A stretch of 64,000 nucleotides of DNA from Caulobacteraceae bacterium (GTDB lineage: Bacteria; Pseudomonadota; Alphaproteobacteria; Caulobacterales; Caulobacteraceae): contig CANJME010000008.1 in the NCBI GenBank assembly GCA_947475875.1, forward strand, positions 1-64,000, in the 5' to 3' direction. The notes beneath the pieces were generated by a model. The model was not told the origin of the DNA and made no database searches. It saw only the letters and a program-made list of their open reading frames with translations. Position numbers and translations under genes: made by a program. The first letter of the stretch is position 1, and every line of letters starts with the position of its first letter. Below, in pieces: positions 1-7,697 of the stretch.

Positions 1-195
1 ACAACGGCGTGCGCCCGCACAGCTCCCTGAACTACCGGCCGCCAGCGCCTGAATCGTTCGTCCCCCGCAGCGGCGGCATCGTGCCATGGGCGAGCGCGCC
101 AGCTGTTGGAGGCGCGCGCTCGCCCACCCCGACCATGGCGTTACAGACTGCCGTGTACTAACAATGAAACTGGATCACCTCTCGGGGGCTGGCCA
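1..195 (+). mobile_element. Right end of an IS3-family insertion sequence
   Basis: The transposase tail is followed by a short non-coding stretch. A candidate terminal inverted repeat lies at about 168-195 and ends in CTCGGGGGCTGGCCA; its reverse complement starts TGGCCAGCCCCCGAG, the TG..CA-ended form typical of IS3 elements. The left end and target-site duplication are outside the window, so the exact border is an inference. The host gene upstream of the esterase begins immediately after it. Confidence 0.55.
3..161 (+). CDS. IS3-family transposase (OrfB), C-terminal end only
   Basis: Reading frame open from the window edge to TAA at 159-161. It encodes about 52 residues starting NGVRPHSSLNYRPPAPESF, the signature C-terminal end of IS3-family DDE transposases (the N-x-x-RPHSSLNYRPPxE block after the last catalytic Glu). 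The rest of the transposase lies outside the window. The protein would cut and join the ends of the insertion sequence. The last 25 or so residues after the conserved block are poorly conserved in this family, so nothing can be said about whether the copy is active. Confidence 0.85.
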   Translation, partial: NGVRPHSSLNYRPPAPESFVPRSGGIVPWASAPAVGGARSPTPTMALQTAVY

Positions 196-227
196 GGGCT
201 TTTAGCGGCGATGGGGAAGTCAGAGAC

Positions 228-1913
228 ATGAAACGCAGGAACCTGGTTGGCGCGGCGGTGGTCGCGGTCATGACAGCCGGATTGCTGGCCGCGAGCGCGC
301 CCAGTTGGTCGCAGCAGGCTGGCGCGGCGGGCGCCGGCGGCCGTGGCGGCGGGCGGGGGGGCGCTGCAGCGGCGGCGCCAGTTCCGACCGGCAAGTCGGC
401 GGTCGTGCGGGTGGCCGGCGGCGAGATCCGGGGTATTCTGTTCGGCGACGTCGCGGTCTGGCGCGGCGTTCCTTTCGCCGCCGCGCCGGTGGGCGACCTG
501 CGCTGGCGTGCGCCGCAGCCGGTGAAGGCCTGGACGGGTGTGCGCGAAGCGGCGGCCTATGGCGCGAGCTGCACCGCCCCGCCCATGGGCTCGGAAGACT
601 GCCTGTTCCTCAACGTCTATGCGCCGACGGACGCCAAACCGGGCGCCAAACTGCCGGTGATGCTGTGGATTCACGGCGGCGGGTTCACCGGCGGGTCGGG
701 CTCGACTTATGATGGCACGCCCTACGTCAAACAGGGCGTCGTCTATGTGTCGATCAACTACCGTATGGGCCGGGCCGGCTGGTTCGCCCACCCGGCGATC
801 ACCAAAAATGCGCCCGCGAACGAGAGCGTCGACAACTTCGGCCTGGAGGATCAGATCGCGGCCCTGCGCTGGGTGCAGGCCAACATCGCAGCCTTCGGCG
901 GCGACAAGAACAACGTCACCGTGTTCGGCGAATCCGCCGGCGGGGTCTCGTCGATGTACCTGATCACCGTGGAGCCGACGAAGGGCCTGTTCCACAAGAT
1001 GATCGCCGAATCGAGCTTTGGCCTGGCTCCGGCTTTCGACGCGAAACAATCCGAGCGGATCGGGGCCGAGTATTTCGCCAAAAAGAACATCGCCGGCGAT
1101 TCCGCCGCCACGCTCGCGGCCATGCGCCGCGTGCCGTGGGCGGACCTGCAGGAGCGGGGCGTTGTCGGCGACACCCAGCCGATCATCGACGGCAAGCTGA
1201 TCAAGCGCGATTCCGGCACGGCCTTCTCGGAAGGCAAGGAGCACAAGGTGCCGCTGCTGCTGGGCGGCAACAGCTACGAAGCGAGCCTCTGGCAGACCGC
1301 CGATCCCGCCGCCCGGCTGGCGAAGCTGGGGACTCTCCCGGCCGAGTACGCGCCCGCAGGCTGGGATGCGCGGCGGACCATCAACGAGCTGGTCACCGAC
1401 TATTTCATCAGCGGGGAAGACCGCGAGATCGCCCGCTGGCACGCCCGCAACGGCGCGCCGACCTATCGCTATTTCTTCTCCTACCTGCCGCCGGTCCAGC
1501 GCACGCCCGCCTCGCAGGGCGTCGCCCACGGAGGCGAGGTGAACTATGTGTTCGCGCGCGGCCTGGGCGACCCGCAGGACGTAGCCACCAGCCAGGCCAT
1601 GGTCGCCTATTGGACGGCGTTTGCGAAATACGGAACGCCCGGCGCTGCAGGTGGGGTGACCTGGCCCAAATTTGACCTGACCACCGAAGCCCTGATGGAG
1701 TTTTCCTCGACCGGGCCAGTGGTGCGCAATCACTTCTACAACGCCCGCCACGACTTTGTGCGCGACAATCGCAAGCGGATCGGCATGACCAACGATCCGG
1801 GCATGGCGCCCTACTACAACGCCAACCCGGCCGAGGAAGGCCCGCGGAATTATGTGATCCCGGGTCAGGCGGCGGCTAAGGCGGCTCCGAAGGCGGCGGC
1901 GAAGGCGAAGTAG
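228..1913 (+). CDS. Secreted type-B carboxylesterase (para-nitrobenzyl esterase family)
   Basis: 561 residues. Residues 1-29 form a signal peptide (KRR, then a hydrophobic core), so the enzyme is exported. Residues 31-50 are a Gly/Ala/Arg-rich spacer. The alpha/beta-hydrolase fold follows: oxyanion-hole HGGGF near 149-153, nucleophile elbow GESAGG with Ser236, likely acid Glu351 (NSYEAS) and catalytic His434 (AHGGEVNYVF), which is the complete carboxylesterase/cholinesterase triad. It would hydrolyse carboxylic esters in the periplasm; the substrate cannot be told. GGGGAAG lies upstream of the ATG. The C-terminus is an Ala/Lys-rich tail. It stands alone just after the IS end and reads away from it, so its expression may be affected by the element. 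Confidence 0.93.
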   Translation: MKRRNLVGAAVVAVMTAGLLAASAPSWSQQAGAAGAGGRGGGRGGAAAAAPVPTGKSAVVRVAGGEIRGILFGDVAVWRGVPFAAAPVGDLRWRAPQPVKAWTGVREAAAYGASCTAPPMGSEDCLFLNVYAPTDAKPGAKLPVMLWIHGGGFTGGSGSTYDGTPYVKQGVVYVSINYRMGRAGWFAHPAITKNAPANESVDNFGLEDQIAALRWVQANIAAFGGDKNNVTVFGESAGGVSSMYLITVEPTKGLFHKMIAESSFGLAPAFDAKQSERIGAEYFAKKNIAGDSAATLAAMRRVPWADLQERGVVGDTQPIIDGKLIKRDSGTAFSEGKEHKVPLLLGGNSYEASLWQTADPAARLAKLGTLPAEYAPAGWDARRTINELVTDYFISGEDREIARWHARNGAPTYRYFFSYLPPVQRTPASQGVAHGGEVNYVFARGLGDPQDVATSQAMVAYWTAFAKYGTPGAAGGVTWPKFDLTTEALMEFSSTGPVVRNHFYNARHDFVRDNRKRIGMTNDPGMAPYYNANPAEEGPRNYVIPGQAAAKAAPKAAAKAK

Positions 1914-2049
1914 CTTACCGCGCCGGCAGCGGCTGGGCGGCGAAACCGGCGATTATCGCGTCGCCCGGGACATGATAACTATCCCCGTCCGCCAGCTTGC
2001 CGCGAAGGGGCATCCGAGTGATCGACACCGCGCCCTTGATGACCCCACC

Positions 2050-3318
2050 ATGCGCATCCTGATCATCGGCGGCGGCATCTCGGGCCTGGCCACGGCGCTC
2101 AGCCTCAAAGCGGCGGGATTCCAGCCGGTGGTCTATGAGGCGGTGGCGAACCCTGAACCGCTCGGGGTGGGCATCAACCTCTTGCCTCACGCCATGCGTG
2201 AACTCGCCGAACTCGGTCTTCTGGAGCCCCTGCGCGAGACGGGCGTGGAGATTGACGAGCTGGTCTATCTGACCAAGGACGGCCGGGACATCTGGCGCGA
2301 GCCGCGGGGCTTGGCGGCCGGATACCGCTGGCCGCAAATCGCCATCCATCGGGGTGAACTGCAGATGCTGCTGCTGCGGACCGTGCAGGCGCGGCTGGGG
2401 CCGGACGCGGTGCGCTTTGGTCATATGCTCCACGACCTGGAGACGTCGGATAGGGGCGTAACCGCCCATTTCATCGACCGGGCCAGCGGCCGCTCGTTGG
2501 GCTCGGCACAGGGCAAGGTGTTGATCGCCGCAGACGGCATCCATTCGGCCGTGCGCCGCAAGTTCTATCTCGATGAGGGCATTCCGAAATGGAACGGGGT
2601 GACCTTGTCGCGCTCGACCACCCGCATGGCCGCCCCGCCGGGCGGCGCGCGCATGATCTGGGCCGGGCATTCGCGACAGAAGTTCGTCGCCTATCCGATC
2701 CGGCATGATCCGCGGACGGGTGAGACCCTGCTCAACTGGATCTGCGACCTGAAATCCGGGTCGACCGCGACCCCGCCCCCCGAGGACTGGAACCGCAAGG
2801 GCGACCGGGCGGCCCTGCTGTCGGCCTACAAAGGCTGGCGGTGGGAGGAGATCGACGTGCCGGCGATCATCGCCGCGTCCGGCGATATCTATGAGTTCCC
2901 GATGGTCGACCGGGACCCCCTGCCGCGCTGGACGTTCGGGCGGACCACGCTGCTCGGCGACGCCGCCCATCCGATGTATCCGGTCGGATCAAACGGGGCG
3001 ACGCAAGGGATCATCGACGCCCGAGTCATCGCCTTCCACCTGGCGGGCGCGCCAGATGTGGATACGGCCCTGGCGCGCTATGAGGACGAGCGGCGCGAAG
3101 CCACATCCCGCATCGTGCTGATGAACCGGGCCCAGGGGCCCGACAAGGTGATGGACCTGGCTGAAGAGCGCGCGCCTACCAAGGCGCATGACCTTGACGC
3201 CGTACTGCCCCATTCCGAACGGGCCGATATCGCGGCGGGATACAAGAAGGCGGCGGGCTTCGACCCGGCCAGCCTGAACGCCCGGCATAGCTATTCTCTG
3301 AAGGACTGGCCCGCATGA
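2050..3318 (+). CDS. FAD-dependent monooxygenase (PHBH/salicylate hydroxylase superfamily)
   Basis: 422 residues from the ATG at 2050. An upstream in-frame ATG at 1972 would add 26 residues before the dinucleotide-binding motif, which is unlikely. The N-terminus carries the Rossmann motif GGGISG (7-12), and the second FAD motif GDAAHPMYPVGSNGA lies near 302-316, both typical of flavoprotein aromatic hydroxylases that use NAD(P)H and O2. The substrate is unknown. The stop overlaps the start of the next gene (ATGA), so the monooxygenase and the thioesterase are probably translated together, perhaps acting on an aromatic or acyl-CoA intermediate in turn. Confidence 0.88.
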   Translation: MRILIIGGGISGLATALSLKAAGFQPVVYEAVANPEPLGVGINLLPHAMRELAELGLLEPLRETGVEIDELVYLTKDGRDIWREPRGLAAGYRWPQIAIHRGELQMLLLRTVQARLGPDAVRFGHMLHDLETSDRGVTAHFIDRASGRSLGSAQGKVLIAADGIHSAVRRKFYLDEGIPKWNGVTLSRSTTRMAAPPGGARMIWAGHSRQKFVAYPIRHDPRTGETLLNWICDLKSGSTATPPPEDWNRKGDRAALLSAYKGWRWEEIDVPAIIAASGDIYEFPMVDRDPLPRWTFGRTTLLGDAAHPMYPVGSNGATQGIIDARVIAFHLAGAPDVDTALARYEDERREATSRIVLMNRAQGPDKVMDLAEERAPTKAHDLDAVLPHSERADIAAGYKKAAGFDPASLNARHSYSLKDWPA

Positions 3319-3749
3319 GCACTCCGATCTGGTTTGGCGCTGTCGATCTGCAGTATCTGAACGAGCGCTACGCCAGCGATATCAACGGCCGCCTCGGCAT
3401 CGAGCTGACCGGCCACGGGCTCGACTGGCTGGAAGGGCGCATGCCGGTCGATGCGCGCACCCATCAACTGATGGGCATATTGCATGGCGGCGCCTCGGTG
3501 GTGCTTGCCGAAACCCTGGCCAGCGCGGCCGCCAACCTGTGCGTCGATCCGGCCGGGTTCTTCTGCGTCGGGCAGGAGGTGAACGCCAACCATCTGCGCT
3601 CGGTCACCGAGGGCCATGTGTCGGGCGTCGCCCGTCCAATTCACCTGGGCCGGACCAGCCAGGTCTGGGGCATAGAGATCAAGGATGACCGGGGGCGGTT
3701 GACGTGCGTGTCGCGCCTGACGATCGCGGTGGTCGCCCGGCGGCCGTAG
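3315..3749 (+). CDS. PaaI/YdiI-type hotdog-fold acyl-CoA thioesterase
   Basis: 144 residues, the usual length of a single hotdog domain. The segment ILHGGASVVLAETLAS (55-70) is the PaaI/YdiI signature: the HGG turn (57-59) and Glu66 on the central helix, the probable catalytic base. Family members cleave aromatic or beta-keto acyl-CoA thioesters. The ATGA overlap with the FAD monooxygenase indicates coupling. The exact acyl-CoA cannot be read from the sequence. Confidence 0.88.
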   Translation: MSTPIWFGAVDLQYLNERYASDINGRLGIELTGHGLDWLEGRMPVDARTHQLMGILHGGASVVLAETLASAAANLCVDPAGFFCVGQEVNANHLRSVTEGHVSGVARPIHLGRTSQVWGIEIKDDRGRLTCVSRLTIAVVARRP

Positions 3750-3758
3750 CCGCGCATC

Positions 3759-4170
3759 TTACCGCACCACCGGCGTCGAGCCGCCCAGCACATACTCGGG
3801 TTTTGAATAGTCGGCGATGATTTGGGCGTCTTTTTCGGCGGTCAGCACCCGGGTAATCGCATGGCGCTTGGTCAGATCGACCGGCCGGCCGGCTGGCCAT
3901 GTCGGTGGTTGCAAATTCCATGAAGCGGACGCCTGAAGATTCGAAGTCGGGCGGAACGCCTTCGGTTTTGGCGCGGATCAGCACCATCTCGGCGTAGGGG
4001 AAGTTGGACCCCGGCGCGCCGACGGCGCCGTTGCGCGGCAGGCGGGCGAAGGTGGGCGGCTCATGTCGATCTGGTCGACCAGCGAGTGGTCCGCGGCGTC
4101 AAAGGTGCTGATCTTGCCCGAAGCACCGATGGCCGGAGCCGCGGCGAGGCATCGGCATGAAAAAGGTCAC
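3759..4170 (-). pseudogene. Frameshifted gene remnant, product not recognised
   Basis: Three minus-strand frames hold consecutive protein-like pieces that become one protein if two frameshifts are removed. The first piece ends ..GKISTFDAADHSLVDQIDMS (about 4050-4140). The second runs PTFARLPRNGAVGAPGS..PYAEMVLIRAKTEGV..RFMEFATTDMA (about 3893-4050). The third, RPVDLTKRHAITRVLTAEKD..YSKPEYVLGGSTPVVR, ends at the stop 3759-3761. A GTG with an AGGGAGAG Shine-Dalgarno-like stretch near 4170 may be the original start. I do not recognise the family. Two indels within 300 bp fit decay, though sequencing error cannot be excluded. It reads convergently toward the thioesterase gene. Confidence 0.5.
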
Positions 4171-4248
4171 GCAAGCTCTCCCTGTCGTATCAGGCCCGCG
4201 GTTGTGGCGTGGACGGCCGGGTTTGGCAATTTCCTGCCGGGGGCGGCG

Positions 4249-4428
4249 TCAATCGTGGACTGGATAGGGCGCCAAGTTTTCGATCACCTCTTCTACACGA
4301 TCGGCAAGCGGTTTGCGTTTGCCGCTGGCGGCTTTGGTCTTATCCGCACGGCCCGTCGTCGCAACGCCCGACGGGGCATCCGGCGCTTCCACACAGCCGG
4401 GTAAGGGCCCTGGCGTCAGCTTGTCCAT
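4249..4428 (-). CDS. Small Lys/Pro-rich protein downstream of a FixK box
   Basis: 59 residues from the ATG at 4428. The start is chosen because AGGAGG sits 5 bases upstream (AGGAGGTGCTCATG); an in-frame GTG at 4434 lies inside that signal. The N-terminal part is Pro/Gly/Ala rich with one Cys, then a basic stretch (KTKAASGKRK), then a predicted amphipathic end (LADRVEEVIENLAPYP). No signal peptide or membrane segment, and no family recognised. A perfect FixK-type palindrome at 4473-4486 is 45 bp upstream, so it probably belongs to the oxygen regulon. The end of the universal stress protein frame overlaps its first codons. Confidence 0.55.
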   Translation of the reverse strand: MDKLTPGPLPGCVEAPDAPSGVATTGRADKTKAASGKRKPLADRVEEVIENLAPYPVHD

Positions 4429-5240
4429 GAGCACCTCCTCGTTGGTGAGAGATGAAGTATGGCCGCGCGTATTTGACCAAGGTCAAGGACATAAGCCCGG
4501 CGCGGGTTGATTGGTCGCCTTGCATGACGCAGGTAGGCGATCAGACGCTCAGGCGCGCCCGCGATCTTTTCCTCGGCCGTCATGCCGTCGGGATCCTGCA
4601 GAATGACTATGCGTCTGGCGGCGCGCAGCAGCGGCAGGGCCCCGTGCACGGCGCGGCCGGCGGCGAGACTGCCGTCCCAGGCGATGGCGATCACGCCCCC
4701 CTCGATGGGGTCCGCGGCGCGCACCACCAGCATGGGCGCGCGTACCCGCAACAAGGCCTCGCCAGGCGAGCCTGCGAAAAACCCCTCGCCCTGGACGGTG
4801 GCTTCGCCGACGACCACGAGATCGGCCAGCGGGCCTTCCCGGTCAATCAGGCGCCAGGCCGGATCGCGGTCAGCCGCGACGATCTCGCCCATTGGGTCGC
4901 CTTCGACCGCGTTAAGGCCCGTCTCGGGATCCTGAAGCATGACGATGCCGGGCGCGGCGCGACGGCCATAGTCCAGGCCCAGCGCCTTCGCCGTCCGACG
5001 GGCGAGTGCGGCCATTTCCTTGCGCATCTGAATTTGCCCGGCAGTGATCTCCTCGATGGCGCTGGCGGCCAGATAGGAGGTGCCGAAGGCGTCCGCCCAG
5101 ATGACCGCGTCGGTCAACATCAGGGAGGGGATGACCTTGACGAGGGCCTTTTCACGTTTGGCGAGCTCGCCGGCGGCGAGCAGGGTGGCGTCGTCGTCGC
5201 GTGCGCCGGAGAGAATGCAAAGGATGTTGGCGTAGCTCAT
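4416..5240 (-). CDS. Universal stress protein (UspA family), second domain truncated
   Basis: 274 residues from the ATG at 5240, preceded by AGGAGA 5 bases upstream. An upstream in-frame start at 5303 lies inside a FixK box and is rejected. Residues 1-175 make one Usp domain (MSYANILCILSG.. to LVVVGEATVQGEGF..GEALLRVRAPMLVVR). A second domain starts at about 182 (VIAIAWDGSLAAGRAV) but loses similarity near 240. The last 35 residues (RRPINPRRAY..) read through the promoter and FixK box of the next gene, so the tandem Usp has probably lost about half of domain 2. Such proteins bind ATP or act as stress chaperone-like factors and are common in FixK regulons. A FixK box at 5290-5303 lies 50 bp upstream. 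Confidence 0.8.
   Translation of the reverse strand: MSYANILCILSGARDDDATLLAAGELAKREKALVKVIPSLMLTDAVIWADAFGTSYLAASAIEEITAGQIQMRKEMAALARRTAKALGLDYGRRAAPGIVMLQDPETGLNAVEGDPMGEIVAADRDPAWRLIDREGPLADLVVVGEATVQGEGFFAGSPGEALLRVRAPMLVVRAADPIEGGVIAIAWDGSLAAGRAVHGALPLLRAARRIVILQDPDGMTAEEKIAGAPERLIAYLRHARRPINPRRAYVLDLGQIRAAILHLSPTRRCSWTS
4473..4486 (-). promoter_or_regulatory. FixK/FNR box upstream of the small protein gene
   Basis: TTGACCAAGGTCAA, a perfect 14-bp palindrome matching TTGA-N6-TCAA. It lies 45 bp before the ATG at 4428 on the minus strand and, unusually, inside the frame of the truncated Usp gene. Confidence 0.7.
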
Positions 5241-5289
5241 GGAGGTCTCCTGGTTGGCGGCAGGAGACCTCACATCCGAGCGCTCGTCC

Positions 5290-5303
5290 TTGACGAGAAT
5301 CAA
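5290..5303 (-). promoter_or_regulatory. FixK/FNR box upstream of the Usp gene
   Basis: TTGACGAGAATCAA fits TTGA-N6-TCAA exactly. It is 50 bp upstream of the Usp start at 5240, a normal activator position for an FNR-type protein. Confidence 0.72.
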
Positions 5304-5319
5304 CTCGACGGTCGAAACC

Positions 5320-6402
5320 CTAGGCGGGCGCGCCCGCGCCGTTCTTGCCGGCCTTGCGACGGCGCGGTTTGATCAGGAACGACCACAGGCCAAGGCCGCC
5401 GAGGCCGGCCATGGCCAGGCCGCAGAGCGTCGCCACAACGTCATAGAGACGGCCGCCGACGGTCGCCGTGTGAATTGGATAGAAGGCGTCGAACATCCGG
5501 GTTCCACGCGCCAGAGCCTGCGGATCGACAACCCCGAGAATCTCGCTGTTCCTGGGGTTTATGACCACCTTGGTCTTGCCCTCGGGATTCCATTCGGCCG
5601 GCTGCTGCATCAGGATCTGGGCCCGCGCGCCCGGGAACGAGGGCCAGATGATCACCCGCAGGCGGGCGCCAGGGAAAGCGCCCTGTGCGGCGGCCAGGGC
5701 CTTGGGCCAGTCGATATCACCATCATCCGCGGGCGGAAAGAACTCCTCCGCCTCGGGACCGGGCAAGGCCTTGACCAGCCACTTCTGGGCAGTCTGGTAA
5801 AAGATCATCGCGCTGCCGGTCAGGCAGAAAATGAAGACCGGGATAGCGAAGATCAGGCCGATGTTGCGGTGGGTGGCGATCAGATCCGGGCGGCGCGGCG
5901 AGCGGGGCCAAAGGCGCAGGCGGCTGGCCCGCCAGACGGGCGCCCAGACGATGAGGCCGGTTAGAATGAGCGCTAGGGCCGCCAGGCCCGCGAAACCGAC
6001 CACCTTCATCCCAGTCTCGCCGGCCAGCAGAAAGTGGTGAAGGTTGTAGACCCACACTTCAGGCCGGCCCGCGCCTTCCCAGGTCGCGGCCGTGTGGCCA
6101 TCACCCGCCAGATAGGCGAAGTGCTCGTCGTGCAGAAACACCTGGTGCAGACCTTGCCCCGGTCGGGCGAAGACCATGTACTTGGGTGGATGGCCAAAGG
6201 CGTGCTCGGCGGCCTCGGCGACGGCCCCCAGGGCCTGGGGCGTGGCTGGTGCGGCCTGCCTGGCCTCAGGGATGGTCAGCCGCAGAAAGTCGGAGCTCCA
6301 GACCAGCAGGGCGCCGGTGAGGCCAAGGACGATCAGCAGCAGCGAGAGCGCCGCGCCGGACCAGGCGTGGAGGGTGCGCACAAGACCCAGAACAAACCTC
6401 AT
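5320..6402 (-). CDS. PepSY-associated transmembrane protein
   Basis: 360 residues. Helix 1 (about 12-36) is followed by a periplasmic PepSY-like domain, then helices near 136-156 and 190-215, a second PepSY-like stretch (VVINPRNSEILGVVDP..) and a last helix near 325-350 with a basic end. This is the PepSY-TM layout seen in proteins linked to siderophore reduction, iron-regulated membrane proteins and periplasmic electron transfer; conserved His residues in the helices (LHAWSG, LHHFLL, THRNIG, PIHTATVGG) could bind haem. It is the fourth gene of a minus-strand run hupE-like, anchor protein, two cytochrome lipoproteins, PepSY, with only 24 bp to the preceding cytochrome gene. A role in passing electrons across the membrane is an inference. 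Confidence 0.85.
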   Translation of the reverse strand: MRFVLGLVRTLHAWSGAALSLLLIVLGLTGALLVWSSDFLRLTIPEARQAAPATPQALGAVAEAAEHAFGHPPKYMVFARPGQGLHQVFLHDEHFAYLAGDGHTAATWEGAGRPEVWVYNLHHFLLAGETGMKVVGFAGLAALALILTGLIVWAPVWRASRLRLWPRSPRRPDLIATHRNIGLIFAIPVFIFCLTGSAMIFYQTAQKWLVKALPGPEAEEFFPPADDGDIDWPKALAAAQGAFPGARLRVIIWPSFPGARAQILMQQPAEWNPEGKTKVVINPRNSEILGVVDPQALARGTRMFDAFYPIHTATVGGRLYDVVATLCGLAMAGLGGLGLWSFLIKPRRRKAGKNGAGAPA

Positions 6403-6426
6403 GTCGCGCGCCCTCTACATGGCCGG

Positions 6427-7005
6427 TCAGGCCTTGGTCTTTTTGACCGGTTCGCCCTGGGGTGAGACGCCGTCGGGGATTTCGCCGGTCTTCGGATCGA
6501 CAAAGGGTAGCAGATATTTCGAATGGCAGGCGGTGCAGACTTCATACACCTGGCCACCGGTGTCGAACATCTTTTGGCCGTCCTTGGCCTGGACCGCGTC
6601 CTGGGCGGCGTGGGCCGCCACGTTCAGTCGCTCGGCGAATTTCAGCCAGTCGCCGTTGTCGTTCTTCTCAACCACCCGCACATAGCCGGGCAGCTTGAGG
6701 ATGTTGCTCATCTGGATGAGCTGCTGGGTCCCGTTCTCGGCGATGGTCCACTGGGCCTCGGCGGCCTCGATTGCGGCTCGGTCGGTAAGGGTTTTCGGGT
6801 CCACCGGCACGCGGCTGCGGGTGCCGGACGCGTCAACATAGTCGCCCGACCGGTCCCAGAACGACCAGGCGCCGGGATCCATGACGTGGCCCATCACCTC
6901 CTTCAGGGGAACGCTGACATCGAAGTCGGCTTCGGCCGATTTCTTGGCTGGCGAACAGGCGGCGAGTGCTGTGAGAACGCCTGCCAGGGCGACTTTGCGA
7001 AGCAT
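6427..7005 (-). CDS. Cytochrome c'-like lipoprotein, paralogue 1
   Basis: 192 residues. A lipoprotein signal ends LAAC (Cys17), so it is anchored to a membrane on the periplasmic side. The single haem-binding motif CTACH (157-161) is near the C-terminus, as in class II cytochromes (cytochrome c' / c556), preceded by helical segments. About half its residues match the next gene upstream (7128-7697), including LKLPGYVRVVEKNDNGDW, so the two arose by duplication. Lies between the paralogue and the PepSY protein. A 122-bp gap upstream holds a possible FixJ-type site, so it may have its own promoter. Confidence 0.85.
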   Translation of the reverse strand: MLRKVALAGVLTALAACSPAKKSAEADFDVSVPLKEVMGHVMDPGAWSFWDRSGDYVDASGTRSRVPVDPKTLTDRAAIEAAEAQWTIAENGTQQLIQMSNILKLPGYVRVVEKNDNGDWLKFAERLNVAAHAAQDAVQAKDGQKMFDTGGQVYEVCTACHSKYLLPFVDPKTGEIPDGVSPQGEPVKKTKA

Positions 7006-7094
7006 GACCGATGGGTCCTTTCTTGAGGTCCGGCGAAGCGGGGCCGAGGCTATTTTGTTAGCACGTCGGAGCTGTTTTTTCTGTTCGGGGGGAG

Positions 7095-7115
7095 TCCCTA
7101 AGGGAGATTACGTAG
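7095..7115 (-). promoter_or_regulatory. Candidate FixJ-type site between the two cytochrome genes
   Basis: On the minus strand the site reads CTACGTAATCTCCCTTAGGG. It shares TACGTAAT and CCCTTAGGG with the segments at 14565-14586 and 15837-15858, and the plus strand TTACGTAG is one base from GTAMGTAG, the FixJ-binding consensus I recall from Sinorhizobium. It lies about 90 bp before the gene starting at 7005. The assignment to FixJ is inference. Confidence 0.4.
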
Positions 7116-7127
7116 CAACGGGGGCGA

Positions 7128-7697
7128 TCACTTGTGCATGGGCTTGCCGCTGACCGAAATGCCGGGCGGAAGCAGGCCCGTCTTCGGATCGAGGAAGGGA
7201 ATGAGGTACTTCTGGTGGCACTCGCCGCAGACCTCGTAGATGTCGCCACCGGTCAGAAACATCTTGTCGCCATCCTTGGCGTCCACTGCGTCCAGCGCCA
7301 GGTGCGCGAGGCCGTTCAGCTTGTCGGCGTATTTGATCCAGTCGCCGTTATCGTTCTTCTCCACGGTACGCACATAGCCGGGCAGTTTGATCAGGTTGGT
7401 CGCCTGGATCAGCTGGATCACCGAATAGCGCGCCTGGTCCCATTCCTTCTGCGCCGCTTCCTTGGCCTTCTCGTCGGTCAGCTTGGCCGGATCGGGGGGA
7501 ACCTTGCTGGTGGTTCCGTCCGGCCCGGTGTTTTCGCCCTGGCGGTTCCAGTAGCCCCAGGCGGCCTGGTCCATGATCCCGCGCATGACGTCCTTCAGAG
7601 GAACGCCAAAGTCGAACTCGGACTTCGGGGTCTTCTGGGCCGGAGAGCAGGCGAGCAGCGGCAGGCAGGCCGCGGCGAGAAGGAGCTTTCTGATCAT
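7128..7697 (-). CDS. Cytochrome c'-like lipoprotein, paralogue 2
   Basis: 189 residues, lipobox LLAC (Cys17), single C-terminal haem motif CGECH (157-161). Strong similarity to the adjacent gene product at the same positions (KLPGYVRTVEKNDNGDW and the residues around the haem site). Overlaps the end of the anchor-protein gene by 4 bp (ATGA-type), showing translational coupling in the FixK-preceded operon. Likely a periplasmic one-haem electron carrier or gas-binding cytochrome; the distal ligand cannot be identified from sequence alone. Confidence 0.85.
   Translation of the reverse strand: MIRKLLLAAACLPLLACSPAQKTPKSEFDFGVPLKDVMRGIMDQAAWGYWNRQGENTGPDGTTSKVPPDPAKLTDEKAKEAAQKEWDQARYSVIQLIQATNLIKLPGYVRTVEKNDNGDWIKYADKLNGLAHLALDAVDAKDGDKMFLTGGDIYEVCGECHQKYLIPFLDPKTGLLPPGISVSGKPMHK

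Noticed and set aside
141-1751. Long minus-strand frame (536 residues) opposite the esterase gene
   Set aside because: Low-complexity Arg/Gly/His-rich translation with no domain; it is the mirror of the well-supported esterase in GC-rich DNA.
3750-4250. Possible tRNA or small RNA in the gap after the thioesterase gene
   Set aside because: No cloverleaf or conserved T-loop; the protein-like frames explain the region better.
4063-4404. 113-residue plus-strand frame
   Set aside because: Covers the frameshifted remnant and the small protein on the other strand; no ribosome site and no protein-like features.
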